Shown in pieces: positions 1 through 7,908 of a DNA stretch of 64,000 nt. Under the pieces are notes generated by a model. That model did not search any database. It saw only the letters and a list, made by a program, of their open reading frames with translations, and was not told the DNA's origin. The stretch is from Amycolatopsis granulosa (GTDB lineage: Bacteria; Actinomycetota; Actinomycetes; Mycobacteriales; Pseudonocardiaceae). The DNA lies in the NCBI RefSeq assembly GCF_011758745.1, contig NZ_JAANOV010000001.1, positions 1,302,001-1,366,000 on the forward strand, in the 5' to 3' direction. Both the position numbers and the translations under genes were made by a program. Position 1 is the stretch's first letter, and each line of letters starts with the position of its first letter.

Positions 1-372
1 CGCCCGGTAGGTGCCGTCGGCCATACAGCCCGTGAGCGCGTACATGCCGAGGTCGCAAAGGTTGCCGCGGCCGGACGAGCAGGCCTCGCACCGCCCGCAG
101 GAGGGCACGAACTGCGCCACGACGTGGTCGCCGACGGCGAGGTCGCGCACCCCCGGGCCGACCTCCTCCACGACCCCCGCGCCCTCGTGCCCGCCGATGA
201 GCGGCAGGTGGGGCGTCGGCATGTCCCCGGTGCTCGCGTGGTCGTCGGAGTGGCACAACCCGGCCGCGGCGAACCGCACCCGGACCTCGTGCTCCTTCGG
301 CTCGTCCAGGTCGATGTCCACGATCTGCCACTTGCCCGGCTGTTCGAGCAGCGCCGCCGCACGGGTTCGCAT
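1..372 (-). CDS. NDMA-dependent (mycofactocin-type) alcohol dehydrogenase, N-terminal part
   Basis: This gene runs off the left edge, so only about 124 N-terminal residues are visible. They match the GroES-like domain of zinc alcohol dehydrogenases. The catalytic zinc region reads GLCHSDDH, followed by GGHEGAGVVEEVG, and the structural-zinc loop begins CGRCEACSSGRGNLC. The opening MRTRAA resembles the family that needs an artificial acceptor (NDMA) because its NAD is tightly bound; in actinobacteria these enzymes are linked to mycofactocin. Two ATG codons are adjacent (375 and 372); I chose 372 because AAGG lies at a normal distance and the family starts there. The substrate cannot be told. 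A promoter with an embedded palindrome lies just upstream, and an orphan MftD gene sits near the other end of the window. Confidence 0.85.
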   Translation of the reverse strand, partial: MRTRAAALLEQPGKWQIVDIDLDEPKEHEVRVRFAAAGLCHSDDHASTGDMPTPHLPLIGGHEGAGVVEEVGPGVRDLAVGDHVVAQFVPSCGRCEACSSGRGNLCDLGMYALTGCMADGTYRA

Positions 373-411
373 CATTGCCCACCTTCACCTCGACCAGACG
401 CCGACCTGGCG

Positions 412-440
412 AAGGTAGAACAGGTTCTACTTCGCGTCAA
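412..440 (-). promoter_or_regulatory. Promoter with embedded KstR-like operator for the alcohol dehydrogenase
   Basis: On the minus strand a -35 hexamer TTGACG (440-435) and a -10 hexamer TACCTT (417-412) are separated by 17 bases. The perfect inverted repeat GTAGAAC-AG-GTTCTAC (415-430) fills the spacer and overlaps the -10 box. Its core fits TNNAACNNGTTNNA, the consensus known for the TetR-family regulator KstR in steroid-degrading actinobacteria. The sequence shows the palindrome and promoter; the regulator's identity is inference, because other TetR repressors bind similar sites. Confidence 0.6.
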
Positions 441-537
441 GAAGCCCGGCGCACGGGGGCCGTTACCCCGCAGGTAATGGACGCTGGTCCGGCTGTCCCG
501 GAGGATCGGGTGAACACCGACGGAGAGGACGGACGAC

Positions 538-879
538 ATGACCGCCTACGCACTGGCCCACCTGATGCCCGCCGAGCCGCACCCGGACGTCTGCGAGTAC
601 CTGGAGCGCATCCAGGCCACGCTCGACCCGTTCGGCGGCCGGTTCGTCGTGCACGGCGCGGCCGTCGAGGTCCGCGAGGGAAGCTGGCCCGGCCACCTGG
701 TGATCATCGAGTTCCCCACCCTGGCGGACGCCCGCGCCTGGTACGACTCCCCCGCCTACCAGGCGATCCTGCCGCTGCGCGCCGATCACATCGACGGCGA
801 CCTGCTGATCGTCGACGGTGTCGAGCCCGGGCACGACTCGGCCGCGATGGGACGAGCCATGCGCGCCGCCCTGGCGTAG
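538..879 (+). CDS. DUF1330 domain protein (dimeric ferredoxin-like fold)
   Basis: This 113-residue soluble protein has the DUF1330 pattern: an alternating beta-alpha fold with a central GHLVIIEFPTLADARAWYDSPAYQ segment and a C-terminal strand before RADHIDGDLLIVDG. The family belongs to the dimeric alpha/beta barrel superfamily of small, usually cytoplasmic proteins; no general reaction is known. GGAGAGGACGGACGAC lies just before the ATG, so the start is well supported. It faces the alcohol dehydrogenase and is followed by a TIGR03086 protein. Confidence 0.8.
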   Translation: MTAYALAHLMPAEPHPDVCEYLERIQATLDPFGGRFVVHGAAVEVREGSWPGHLVIIEFPTLADARAWYDSPAYQAILPLRADHIDGDLLIVDGVEPGHDSAAMGRAMRAALA

Positions 880-981
880 TGCGTGACCGCCCGGCCACCG
901 GGCGCAGTCCGCGCGGCACGGGTGTCGAGTGCGGCGCCCGCCGTTCGTCCTCGGGAGGTCATCGCGGGGAAGGAGTTCACG

Positions 982-1560
982 GTGGAGCCGATGGATCTGA
1001 TGGAGCGGTACCGGCGCGCGCAGGACGGGCTGGACGGGGTGCTGGCGGCGGTGCCGGCCGGCCGGTGGGACGCGCCGTCGAGGTGTGCGGAGTGGTCGGT
1101 GCGCGACGTCGCCGGTCACCTGATCTGGGGCCAGTGGCAGATGCGGTCGTGGGCGACCGGCGAGGCCGGCCCGGACCGCGCGGGCGCGCCGGGTTCGCCG
1201 CACCCCGGCGCGCTGACCGGGGACGACCCGGTGTCGGCCTGGCGTGCCGCGCGGGCGGCGTCGATGCCCGAGCTGACCGGGAAAGCGCTTGCGCGGCCCA
1301 CGCGGATCACCGGGATCGGCGACGTACCGCTGGCCGCGGTGGTGCCGCTCATGATCACCGACACCATCACGCACACCTGGGACATCGGGCGCGCGCTGGG
1401 GATGGACGTCCGGCTGGACGCGGACCTGGTGGCCCTGGCCGGCGACTGGGCCCGCGCCCACGTGGTGCGACGGCCCGGCTACTTCGGACCGGAGGTGCCG
1501 CCCCCGGACGGGGCGGACGCCCAGACCCGGCTGCTGGCGTTCCTCGGCCGCGCCGCCTGA
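982..1560 (+). CDS. TIGR03086 / maleylpyruvate-isomerase-like metal-binding protein
   Basis: This 192-residue protein has the MDMPI/DinB-like four-helix fold: an N-terminal helix, the CAEWSVRDVAGHLIWG signature around residues 33-48, and a second metal-site helix TDTITHTWDIGRALG around 125-139. The three-histidine/acidic pattern fits a divalent metal site as in mycothiol-dependent maleylpyruvate isomerase and related thiol-transferases. The start is taken as GTG 982 because AAGGAG lies just upstream; an earlier GTG at 883 lacks a ribosome site. It converges with the lyase at 1589, leaving 28 bases between them. Substrate unknown. Confidence 0.75.
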   Translation: MEPMDLMERYRRAQDGLDGVLAAVPAGRWDAPSRCAEWSVRDVAGHLIWGQWQMRSWATGEAGPDRAGAPGSPHPGALTGDDPVSAWRAARAASMPELTGKALARPTRITGIGDVPLAAVVPLMITDTITHTWDIGRALGMDVRLDADLVALAGDWARAHVVRRPGYFGPEVPPPDGADAQTRLLAFLGRAA

Positions 1561-1588
1561 ACCACGCGCGTCCGCTGCCGGACGGGAA

Positions 1589-2410
1589 CTATTCCCCGGC
1601 GAGGGCGAGCACCGTGCGGGCCTGCTCCAGCATCGCGACGTCGAGGAAGGTGCCGTCGGCCAGGGCGATCGCGCCGACACCCGCCGCCGTGGCGTCGTCC
1701 AGCCGGGACAGCACCTCGCGAGCTCGCGAGACCTCCTGCTCGCTGGGCCGGAACGCGGCGCGGATCGTGTCCAGCTGGGACGGGTGGATCGCCGTGCGGC
1801 CGCGGAAGCCGAGTGCCCGCCCGGCCCGGCAGGACGCCGCGAGGCCGTCGAGGTCGCGCACGTTCGGGTAGACGGACATCACCGGCGGCACCAGGCGCGC
1901 GGCCCGGGCGGCGACGACGACGCGGCTGCGCGCCCAGGCCAGCCCGGCGTCGTCGGTGACCCCCAGGTCCGAGCGCAGGTCCGCCTCGCCCAGCCCGATC
2001 GAGGCGACCTGCGGCGAGGCCGTCGCGAGGTCCAGCGCCCGCTCGACCCCGAGCGCCGACTCGATCAGCAGGTGCAGCTCGCGGCCGGGCAGCGCGGCGG
2101 CCAGCGCGCGCACCTCCTCGGGCGACTCGACCTTCGGGATCCGCGCCCCCACCTCGGCCGGCAGGCTCCGCACCGCGTCGAGGTCCGCGGCGTGCCACGG
2201 CGTGCTGGCGTGGTTGATGCGGACCTGCACCGGCCGTCCGGCCGGCGCCAGCAACCGCACGGCGTGGTCGCGCGCCTCGTCCTTGCGGGCCGGTGCGACG
2301 GCGTCCTCCAGGTCGGCCAGCACCACGTCGGCCGGCGACGCCAGCGCCTTCTCCACGCGATCCGGCCGGTCGGCCGGCACGTACAACAAGGTCAGCGCCG
2401 GCGCGCTCAT
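1589..2410 (-). CDS. CitE/HpcH-HpaI family CoA-ester lyase
   Basis: This 273-residue protein is a CitE-like lyase of the HpcH/HpaI aldolase family, which cleaves or forms beta-hydroxyacyl-CoA thioesters such as citramalyl- or malyl-CoA. It opens with LYVPADRPDRVEKAL. It carries the metal-site stretches ADLEDAVAP (around residue 31), LLIESALG and GEADLRSDLG, and the C-terminal FRGRTAIHPSQ signature. It is the last gene of the leftward ARH operon and overlaps the preceding CoA-transferase gene by four bases. With that enzyme it suggests that the acid portion of the substrate is activated to a CoA thioester and split. The exact substrate cannot be read from sequence. Confidence 0.85.
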   Translation of the reverse strand: MSAPALTLLYVPADRPDRVEKALASPADVVLADLEDAVAPARKDEARDHAVRLLAPAGRPVQVRINHASTPWHAADLDAVRSLPAEVGARIPKVESPEEVRALAAALPGRELHLLIESALGVERALDLATASPQVASIGLGEADLRSDLGVTDDAGLAWARSRVVVAARAARLVPPVMSVYPNVRDLDGLAASCRAGRALGFRGRTAIHPSQLDTIRAAFRPSEQEVSRAREVLSRLDDATAAGVGAIALADGTFLDVAMLEQARTVLALAGE

Positions 2411-3615
2411 ACCGCCCCCTCCGCCCGCAGCCGCGCGATGTCCGCGGCCGAGAAGCCCAGCTCGCCCAGCACGTCCGCGGTGTCGGCGCCGTGCGGCCGC
2501 CCGGTGTGCGCGATGACGCCGTCGTGGTCGGACAACCGGAAGATCGGCCCCTGCACCAGCGTCGGCCCCAGCTCCGGGTCCTCGATCTCGTGGATCGTGC
2601 CCAGCGCCCGGAACTGCGGATCGGCCACGATGTCCGCGGCGTCGTAGATCGGCGCGACCGCGGCCTGCGCGGCCTCGAACTCGGCGATCACCTCGTCCCG
2701 GCTCCGCTGCCCGATCCACGCGCCCACCGCCTCGTCCAGCTCGTCGGCGTGCTTCGCGCGCTCGGCGCCGCTGGCGAACCACGGCTCGTCGATCAGGTCC
2801 GGACGTCCGACCAGCCGCATCACCCGCTCGGCGATCGACTGCGCCGACGTGGACACCGCGACCCACTGCCCGTCACCGGTGCGGTAGGTGTTGCGCGGCG
2901 CGTTGTTCACCGACCGGTTGCCGGTGCGTGGCTGCACCGAGCGCAGCTGGTCCCACCGGGTGATCTGCGGGCCGAGCATCGCCAGGATCGGCTCGACGAT
3001 CGCGGTGTCGACGACCTGCCCACGCCCGGTCCGGTCCCGCGCCGACAGGGCGACCATGATCGCGTAGGCGGTGGCGAGCGAGGCGATGCCGTCGGCGAGC
3101 CCGAACGGGGGCAGCGTCGGCGGGCCGTCCGGTTCGCCGGTCGCCGCGGCGAACCCGCTCATCGCCTCGGCGAGGGTGCCGAACCCGGGCCGTCTCCGGT
3201 ACGGGCCGAGCTGCCCGAAGCCGGTGACGCGCGCCAGGACGAGCCGCGGGTTGCGCGCGGACAGCTCGTCGTAGCCGAGGTCCCAGCGTTCCAGCGTGCC
3301 GGGCCGGAAGTTCTCGATGATCACATCCGACCGCTGCGCCAGCGCCAGGAAGACCTCGCGCCCGCCGGGGCTGCCCAGGTCGGCGGTGATCGTGCGCTTG
3401 TTGCGGCCGAGCGTCTTCCACCACAGGTTGACGCCGTCCTTGGCGGCGCCGTGGTGGCGCGCCGGGTCGGGCCGGTCCGGGTGTTCGACCTTGATCACCT
3501 CGGCACCCATGTCGCCGAGGTGCATCGCGGCCATCGGCCCGGCGAACAGCGTCGCCGCGTCGACCACGCGCAGCCCGGCGAGGGCACCCGCGGCGGGGTC
3601 ACGGGAAACGGTCAC
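2407..3615 (-). CDS. CaiB/BaiF family (class III) CoA transferase
   Basis: This 402-residue protein is a family III CoA transferase, which moves CoA between carboxylic acids. It starts GTG within a GTGA overlap with the upstream gene. Family hallmarks are LRVVDAATLFAGPMAA at the N-terminus, GAEVIKVEHP, and DVIIENFRPGTLERWDLGY. The conserved catalytic aspartate is probably the one in FGLADG near residue 190. The C-terminal part holds the swapped-dimer helices. In the operon it is translationally coupled to the CitE-like lyase, so the likely sequence is activation of a free acid and then C-C cleavage. Donor and acceptor are unknown. Confidence 0.87.
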   Translation of the reverse strand: MTVSRDPAAGALAGLRVVDAATLFAGPMAAMHLGDMGAEVIKVEHPDRPDPARHHGAAKDGVNLWWKTLGRNKRTITADLGSPGGREVFLALAQRSDVIIENFRPGTLERWDLGYDELSARNPRLVLARVTGFGQLGPYRRRPGFGTLAEAMSGFAAATGEPDGPPTLPPFGLADGIASLATAYAIMVALSARDRTGRGQVVDTAIVEPILAMLGPQITRWDQLRSVQPRTGNRSVNNAPRNTYRTGDGQWVAVSTSAQSIAERVMRLVGRPDLIDEPWFASGAERAKHADELDEAVGAWIGQRSRDEVIAEFEAAQAAVAPIYDAADIVADPQFRALGTIHEIEDPELGPTLVQGPIFRLSDHDGVIAHTGRPHGADTADVLGELGFSAADIARLRAEGAV

Positions 3616-5537
3616 GCGGTCACCTCCGGCAGGTCCCAGGCGCAGCGGAACCCGACGGTCGCGCTGCGCGCCAGCCCCAGCCCGGGCAGCAGCAGTTTGA
3701 CGCTGTAGTCCGGGTCGTGGCGGCCGCCTTCGAGGTACCAGTCCGAACCTTCCGCGCGGTAATCGCTGCCGCCCTTGAGGATCACGAACCGGGTGCGCCC
3801 GTCGGAGTGCTCGCTCTCGGTCCAGTTCCACACCGCCGGTTCGCCGCGGCGCAGCAGACCGGTCTCGCCGGCGAGCTGCCATTCGTCCTCGGTGGGCAGC
3901 CGCCCACCGCGCCACGCGCAGTACGCGCGGGCGTCGTCGAGGTCCACATAGGTCACGGGCGCGCCGGGATCGGTCCTCCCGGCGAGGAAGCGGTGCGGCT
4001 GCGCGGGACGGTAGCCGGTGGCCGCCACGAATTCGGCGAACTGCGCGCGGGTCACCTCGGTCGCGGCGACCGCGACCGGGTTGGCGAGCACACCGTCGCG
4101 TTGCAGGGTGCGCGCGTCGTGCAGGCGCGGCGGCAACGGCTTCCACTCGTCGACATACGGTGCGCCCTGGTACATCCCGGTTTCGCGGGCGCGGTGCCGC
4201 ACGGTCAGCACGTACGGCCCGGCGGGCACGACCACCGCGTCCGGCTCGGGTTCGCCGGTCGTGCGGACCGGTTCGCGGCGGATCGCGAGGCGGTGCGGGA
4301 ACCGGGCGTCCGGGTCGTGCGGCAGGTCCGGCAGGTCCGCGACCCACGCGGGTTCCTCCGCGGCCCGCAGGAATGCCGCGATCCCGCGGGCGGGCACCCC
4401 GGGCCCCAGCAGCGGCGCGGCACCGGGCACGACCGGACCGGTGTAGTCCTCGTCGCCACGGTTCACGACCGTCCACAGTGTCTGGTCACCGAGGTCCCAG
4501 CGCGAGCCGTACACCCCGGCCTCCTCGGCGCCGGGCGCGAGTTCGGCCAGCGGGGTCCATTCCCCGTGCAGCAGCAGGTCCCCGGCCGCGCGCTGGACGG
4601 TGACCATGCGCCGCACGGTCGCCGCGTCCCGGCGGGACCAGCCCACCCACACGCCGAACACGACCTCCCACACCATCACACCGGCGCCGTTGAGCCACGC
4701 CGACTGGAGCTCCTCGGTGTGGTCGCGGTGCCAGCGGCGGACGTGGTGCTGCATGTGCCGCCGCTCGTACCAGTGCGCGCGCAGCACACCGGGCACCGGC
4801 GAGTCGGCGAAGAACTGCGCCCACGACGAGGCGTGGTCCTCGATCCGCTCGACCGGCAGCTTCGACTCGCCCTCCAGCACGATGCCCGGCTTGGCGCGTT
4901 CCAGCGCCTCCACGAACTCCGGCTCGGCCTTCTTCAACGTGTCGAGGAAGACGCCGTCGGCGTCCAGGTCGGCCACCAGCGCGGCGAGTTCGGCGAGATC
5001 GTCGCCCGCGCGGCGGGTGCCCACGTCCCACGGGTTGTAGTCGACGAACACGTGCAGGCCCGCGTCGTGGAAGTGCCGCACGAGCTCGGTCAGGCCCGGC
5101 ACGTCACGGTAGAAGTCCCACTGGTTGCGGTCGTCCAGGCCGATCACCGGGTAGGCGTGCCACAGCACCACGGCATCCAGCCCGCCGAACCGGTCCCGGG
5201 CGTCGGCGAGGAACCGCTCGGGCGTGAACCGGCCGGTGCCGAAGTCGTAGAGCAGCTCGTCCCACAGCCACACCTGCGCGACGGTGCGGCAGCGCGCTGC
5301 CCAGGCCGCACCGGGCCGGGAGTACGCGGCGCCGGTGTAGCCGTGGCGGCGGCGCGCGTCCTCGCGCCACTCACGCAGGCGCTCGCGCCACGCCGGGCGG
5401 TCGGCGGGGTCGTGCGGCCCGGCGAAGATCTTCGCCTCGTCCAGCGCGGCGAGCTGCTCGCCGGTGACCGGGCCGAGCGGGACGCCGGTCGGCCGGTCGA
5501 TCGGGCGCGGCACGAGCGGGTCGAACGTGTAGGTCAT
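3612..5537 (-). CDS. Fusion of a glycosidase-like barrel and an FGE/sulfatase-modifying-factor fold
   Basis: This 641-residue protein has two parts. Residues 1 to about 440 look like a (beta/alpha)8 glycoside-hydrolase-type barrel: AVVLWHAYPVIG, LHVFVDYNPWDVGTRR, DLDADGVFLDT and KPGIVLEGES are strand-end acidic motifs. Residues about 440-641 are an FGE-sulfatase (SUMF1, C-type-lectin-like) domain: PVAVAATEVTRAQFAEFVAATGY, AYCAWRGGRLPTEDEWQLA and a final VGFRCAWD. In true formylglycine enzymes a cysteine pair follows the GGS stretch; here the same place reads GGSDYRAEGSDWYLEGG with no cysteine. The C-terminal domain is therefore probably a binding module, not an oxidase. It has no clear signal peptide. 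It overlaps both neighbours by four bases and may process an oligomeric or conjugated sugar. Confidence 0.7.
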   Translation of the reverse strand: MTYTFDPLVPRPIDRPTGVPLGPVTGEQLAALDEAKIFAGPHDPADRPAWRERLREWREDARRRHGYTGAAYSRPGAAWAARCRTVAQVWLWDELLYDFGTGRFTPERFLADARDRFGGLDAVVLWHAYPVIGLDDRNQWDFYRDVPGLTELVRHFHDAGLHVFVDYNPWDVGTRRAGDDLAELAALVADLDADGVFLDTLKKAEPEFVEALERAKPGIVLEGESKLPVERIEDHASSWAQFFADSPVPGVLRAHWYERRHMQHHVRRWHRDHTEELQSAWLNGAGVMVWEVVFGVWVGWSRRDAATVRRMVTVQRAAGDLLLHGEWTPLAELAPGAEEAGVYGSRWDLGDQTLWTVVNRGDEDYTGPVVPGAAPLLGPGVPARGIAAFLRAAEEPAWVADLPDLPHDPDARFPHRLAIRREPVRTTGEPEPDAVVVPAGPYVLTVRHRARETGMYQGAPYVDEWKPLPPRLHDARTLQRDGVLANPVAVAATEVTRAQFAEFVAATGYRPAQPHRFLAGRTDPGAPVTYVDLDDARAYCAWRGGRLPTEDEWQLAGETGLLRRGEPAVWNWTESEHSDGRTRFVILKGGSDYRAEGSDWYLEGGRHDPDYSVKLLLPGLGLARSATVGFRCAWDLPEVTA

Positions 5538-6430
5538 GTCGCGCTCCCCTCGGCGACCTCCGCCGCGGTGGGTACGGCGTCCTGCGCGCCGGGGCGGGTG
5601 ACTGCCAGCGCAGCGGCGACACCGGCGATCCAGGCCGCCTCGGGCAGGGCGAGCCCACGCGCCAACGCGGCGGCCAGCACCCCGCAGAACGTGTCACCGG
5701 CACCGGTCGTGTCGACCGCCGCCACCCGCTCGCCGGGGATGCGCACCGGTTCGGCATCGCGTTCGGCGACCAGCGAACCCTCGGCACCGAGGGTGATCAC
5801 GACCGCCGGCACGAGGTCGAGCAGCACCCTGGCGAGGTCCTCCGGCGAGCCGCCGGTGCGGGCGAGGTCGGCCGCTTCGTGTTCGTTGACGATGAGCAGG
5901 TCCACCACGTCCCACAGGTCGGCGGGCAGGTCGCGCGAGGGCGCGGCGTTGAGCGCCATGACCGCACCGGGCCGCCGGGCCGCGGCAGCCGCGCGCACCA
6001 CACCGAGCGGGATCTCCAGCTGCGCGAGCACGACGTCGGCGTGCGCGATCCGGTGCACCTGCGCGTCGGTGAGCGCCAGGCGGGCGTTGGCACCGGGCGC
6101 CACGACGATCGCGTTCTCCCCGTCCGGGGAAACGGTGATCAGCGCGGTCCCGGTGGGAGCGTCCACCCTGGACACCAGGTCGGTGCGTACCCCGGCCCGC
6201 TCCAGCGACGCCAGCAGCAGCTCCGCGGACTCGTCGGTACCGAGCGCACCGGCGAACGTGGTCTCCGCGCCCCCGGCCCGGGCGGCGGCGACGGCCTGGT
6301 TGGCCCCCTTGCCACCGGGGCTGCGGCGCAGATCGCCGCCGAGGATCGTCTCGCCACCACCCGGGTGGCGCGGCACCTCGACGACGAGGTCCACATTGGC
6401 CGAGCCGACGACCACGACCTGCCCGGTCAT
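5534..6430 (-). CDS. PfkB-family sugar kinase, ribokinase-like
   Basis: This 298-residue protein is a PfkB kinase and most resembles ribokinase. It starts VVVVGSANVDLVVEVPRHP, has the sugar-binding signature SPGGKGANQAVAAAR near residue 38 and the C-terminal DTTGAGDTFCGVLAAAL with the catalytic aspartate and anion hole. The length fits ribokinase. ATG 6430 overlaps the preceding ARH gene (ATGA) and its stop overlaps the next start, so translation is coupled. In this operon it would phosphorylate the pentose freed by the two ARH-type hydrolases. Ribose is the best guess, but deoxyribose or another pentose is possible. Confidence 0.85.
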   Translation of the reverse strand: MTGQVVVVGSANVDLVVEVPRHPGGGETILGGDLRRSPGGKGANQAVAAARAGGAETTFAGALGTDESAELLLASLERAGVRTDLVSRVDAPTGTALITVSPDGENAIVVAPGANARLALTDAQVHRIAHADVVLAQLEIPLGVVRAAAAARRPGAVMALNAAPSRDLPADLWDVVDLLIVNEHEAADLARTGGSPEDLARVLLDLVPAVVITLGAEGSLVAERDAEPVRIPGERVAAVDTTGAGDTFCGVLAAALARGLALPEAAWIAGVAAALAVTRPGAQDAVPTAAEVAEGSAT

Positions 6431-7755
6431 GCGGCACCTCGTTCCACGGTCAGGGCGGCCGTGCGGGCCGCGAGTGCGGTGATGCGCTGGTCCCCGCCGG
6501 GCAGGGACGTGGCGATGCGGTCGTCCAGCGGTTCCGCCCACTGCCCCGGCACGCCGTGCACGGCGCCGACCACCCCGCCGACGGTGGCCGCGGCGGAGTC
6601 GGTGTCCCAGCCGGCGGTGACGGCGATGGACACGCTGGGGCCGAACTCGCCGCCGCCGCGGGCGAGGGCGTAGGCGATGACGGCCGCGTTGTTCAGCACG
6701 TGCACCCAGTGCAGGTGACCGTAGGCGGCGTGCAGCCGGTCGAGCCCGTCCCGGGTCTCCAGATCCGCCAGCGACCGTCCGAACCGGACCGCCTCCGCCA
6801 GCCGGCTCTCCGGTGGCAGCACGGTTTCCGCCGCGTCGAGCACCTCGTCCACGGTGCCGCACACCATGGCCGCGGAGGCGAGCGCGGCGGCCCACATCGC
6901 GCCGTAGCGGCCGTTTCGGGTGTGGCTCAGCCGCGCGTCGGTCCACGCCATCCGCGCCGCGGCACGCACGTCGCCGGGCGAGACCCAGCCGAACACGTCG
7001 GTGCGGATGAGCGCGCCGATCCACTCGCGGAACGGGTTGTGGTGCGTGGCGGTCTCGGGCACCGGGCGGGCGTCGAGGATGTTGCGGTAGGCGGCGCGTT
7101 CCGCGGTGAACACCCGCCCGGCGGGCAGGTGGTCCAGCCACAGCTGGGCCACGTCGTCGGTGGTGAACCCGCGGCCGTGCCGCTCGAGCAGGGTGAGCGC
7201 GAGCATCGGGTAGTTGAGGTCGTCGTCCTCCGGCATCCCGTCGATGTTCTCCTCGAGCGAGGTCGCGGCGGAGCGCCGGTTCCACGGCCACCGCCGCGCC
7301 ACCTCCTCCGGCAGGCCGACCGCGGTGAACCAGCGGTCGAGCGGCCAGCGCCCGGTGGCGCGCAGGATCTCCTCGATGCCCTCGCGCGGGATCTTCTCCA
7401 CCGGCTTGCCGAGCAGGCAGCCCGCCGCGCGGCCGGTCCACGCGCCGAGCACCCGGTCCCGGCCCGCGGGCAGGTCCGGCGCGGGCGGGAGCAGCGCGAC
7501 GATCGCGTCCCAGTCGTCCGGCTCCGCCGCCGCGGGCGGGGCCGGCAGCGCGGCCAGCTCGTCGAGCAGGTCACGGGCCAGCGCGCGCAGCTCCGGGGTC
7601 GCCGGGTGCGGTCCGGCCCCGCTCACCGCGGGCACCGGGTCGCCGCCGGCCGCGACCCAGCGGTCCCGGATCGCGCCGACGTCCCGGCCCTCCGCGGCGG
7701 ACTGGACCAGCTCGTGCGCCAGCAGGTCCTCCGGCTGGGCCCAGGTCAGCCTCAC
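6427..7755 (-). CDS. ADP-ribosylglycohydrolase (ARH/DraG) family protein, long form
   Basis: This 442-residue protein belongs to the ARH fold, all-helical binuclear-magnesium hydrolases that cleave ribosyl bonds. About 100 unique N-terminal residues precede the catalytic domain, which begins VLGAWTGRAAGCLLGKPVEK. The first metal motif is altered to PEDDDLNYP instead of TDDT, while the second, GWDTDSAAATVGG, is intact. The start is GTG 7755, overlapping the stop of a 39-codon ORF. A second, shorter ARH paralogue lies upstream in the same operon. Cleavage of a small ribosylated molecule fits better than protein de-ADP-ribosylation, given the ABC importer and kinase beside it; this is inference. 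Confidence 0.82.
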   Translation of the reverse strand: MRLTWAQPEDLLAHELVQSAAEGRDVGAIRDRWVAAGGDPVPAVSGAGPHPATPELRALARDLLDELAALPAPPAAAEPDDWDAIVALLPPAPDLPAGRDRVLGAWTGRAAGCLLGKPVEKIPREGIEEILRATGRWPLDRWFTAVGLPEEVARRWPWNRRSAATSLEENIDGMPEDDDLNYPMLALTLLERHGRGFTTDDVAQLWLDHLPAGRVFTAERAAYRNILDARPVPETATHHNPFREWIGALIRTDVFGWVSPGDVRAAARMAWTDARLSHTRNGRYGAMWAAALASAAMVCGTVDEVLDAAETVLPPESRLAEAVRFGRSLADLETRDGLDRLHAAYGHLHWVHVLNNAAVIAYALARGGGEFGPSVSIAVTAGWDTDSAAATVGGVVGAVHGVPGQWAEPLDDRIATSLPGGDQRITALAARTAALTVERGAA

Positions 7756-7871
7756 GATCCCTCCCCCGTCCGCCGCGGCAGCGGCACCGAGCCGGCGGGC
7801 ACCGGCTCGGCCGCCGGGTCGGCCGCGCCGGTGACGATCACCGGGTTGTCCCAGTCGAGCCGCACGGTCAC
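7752..7871 (-). CDS. Small coupled ORF (39 residues) between the two ARH genes
   Basis: A GTG at 7871 is preceded by a near-perfect AGGAGG at a five-base gap. Its 39-codon frame (starting VTVRLDWDNPVIVTG) ends in a TGA that overlaps the GTG of the next ARH gene. Upstream, a 13-codon ORF (7909-7868) starts in the TGATG junction with the first ARH gene and stops over this GTG. The peptide has no cysteine, signal or membrane segment and I do not recognise it. It may be a real small protein, a coupling device for the downstream gene, or the end of a decayed gene. Confidence 0.45.
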   Translation of the reverse strand: MTVRLDWDNPVIVTGAADPAAEPVPAGSVPLPRRTGEGS

Positions 7872-7908
7872 GCCGCCCTCCTCACGCGCCCCCAGCTGAT
7901 GTCGTCCA

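Noticed and set aside
375-1871. Long open frame of about 500 codons on the plus strand across three genes
   Set aside because: It is rich in Arg/Pro/Gly, lies across the DUF1330 and TIGR03086 genes in another frame, and has no family motif. It is a high-GC shadow.
2407-4476. CoA-transferase frame extending upstream to 4476
   Set aside because: Homology starts at GTG 3615; the upstream part is Arg-rich shadow of the fusion gene.
3717-6482. Plus-strand open frame of over 900 codons
   Set aside because: It is antisense to three well-supported genes and has no recognisable protein pattern.
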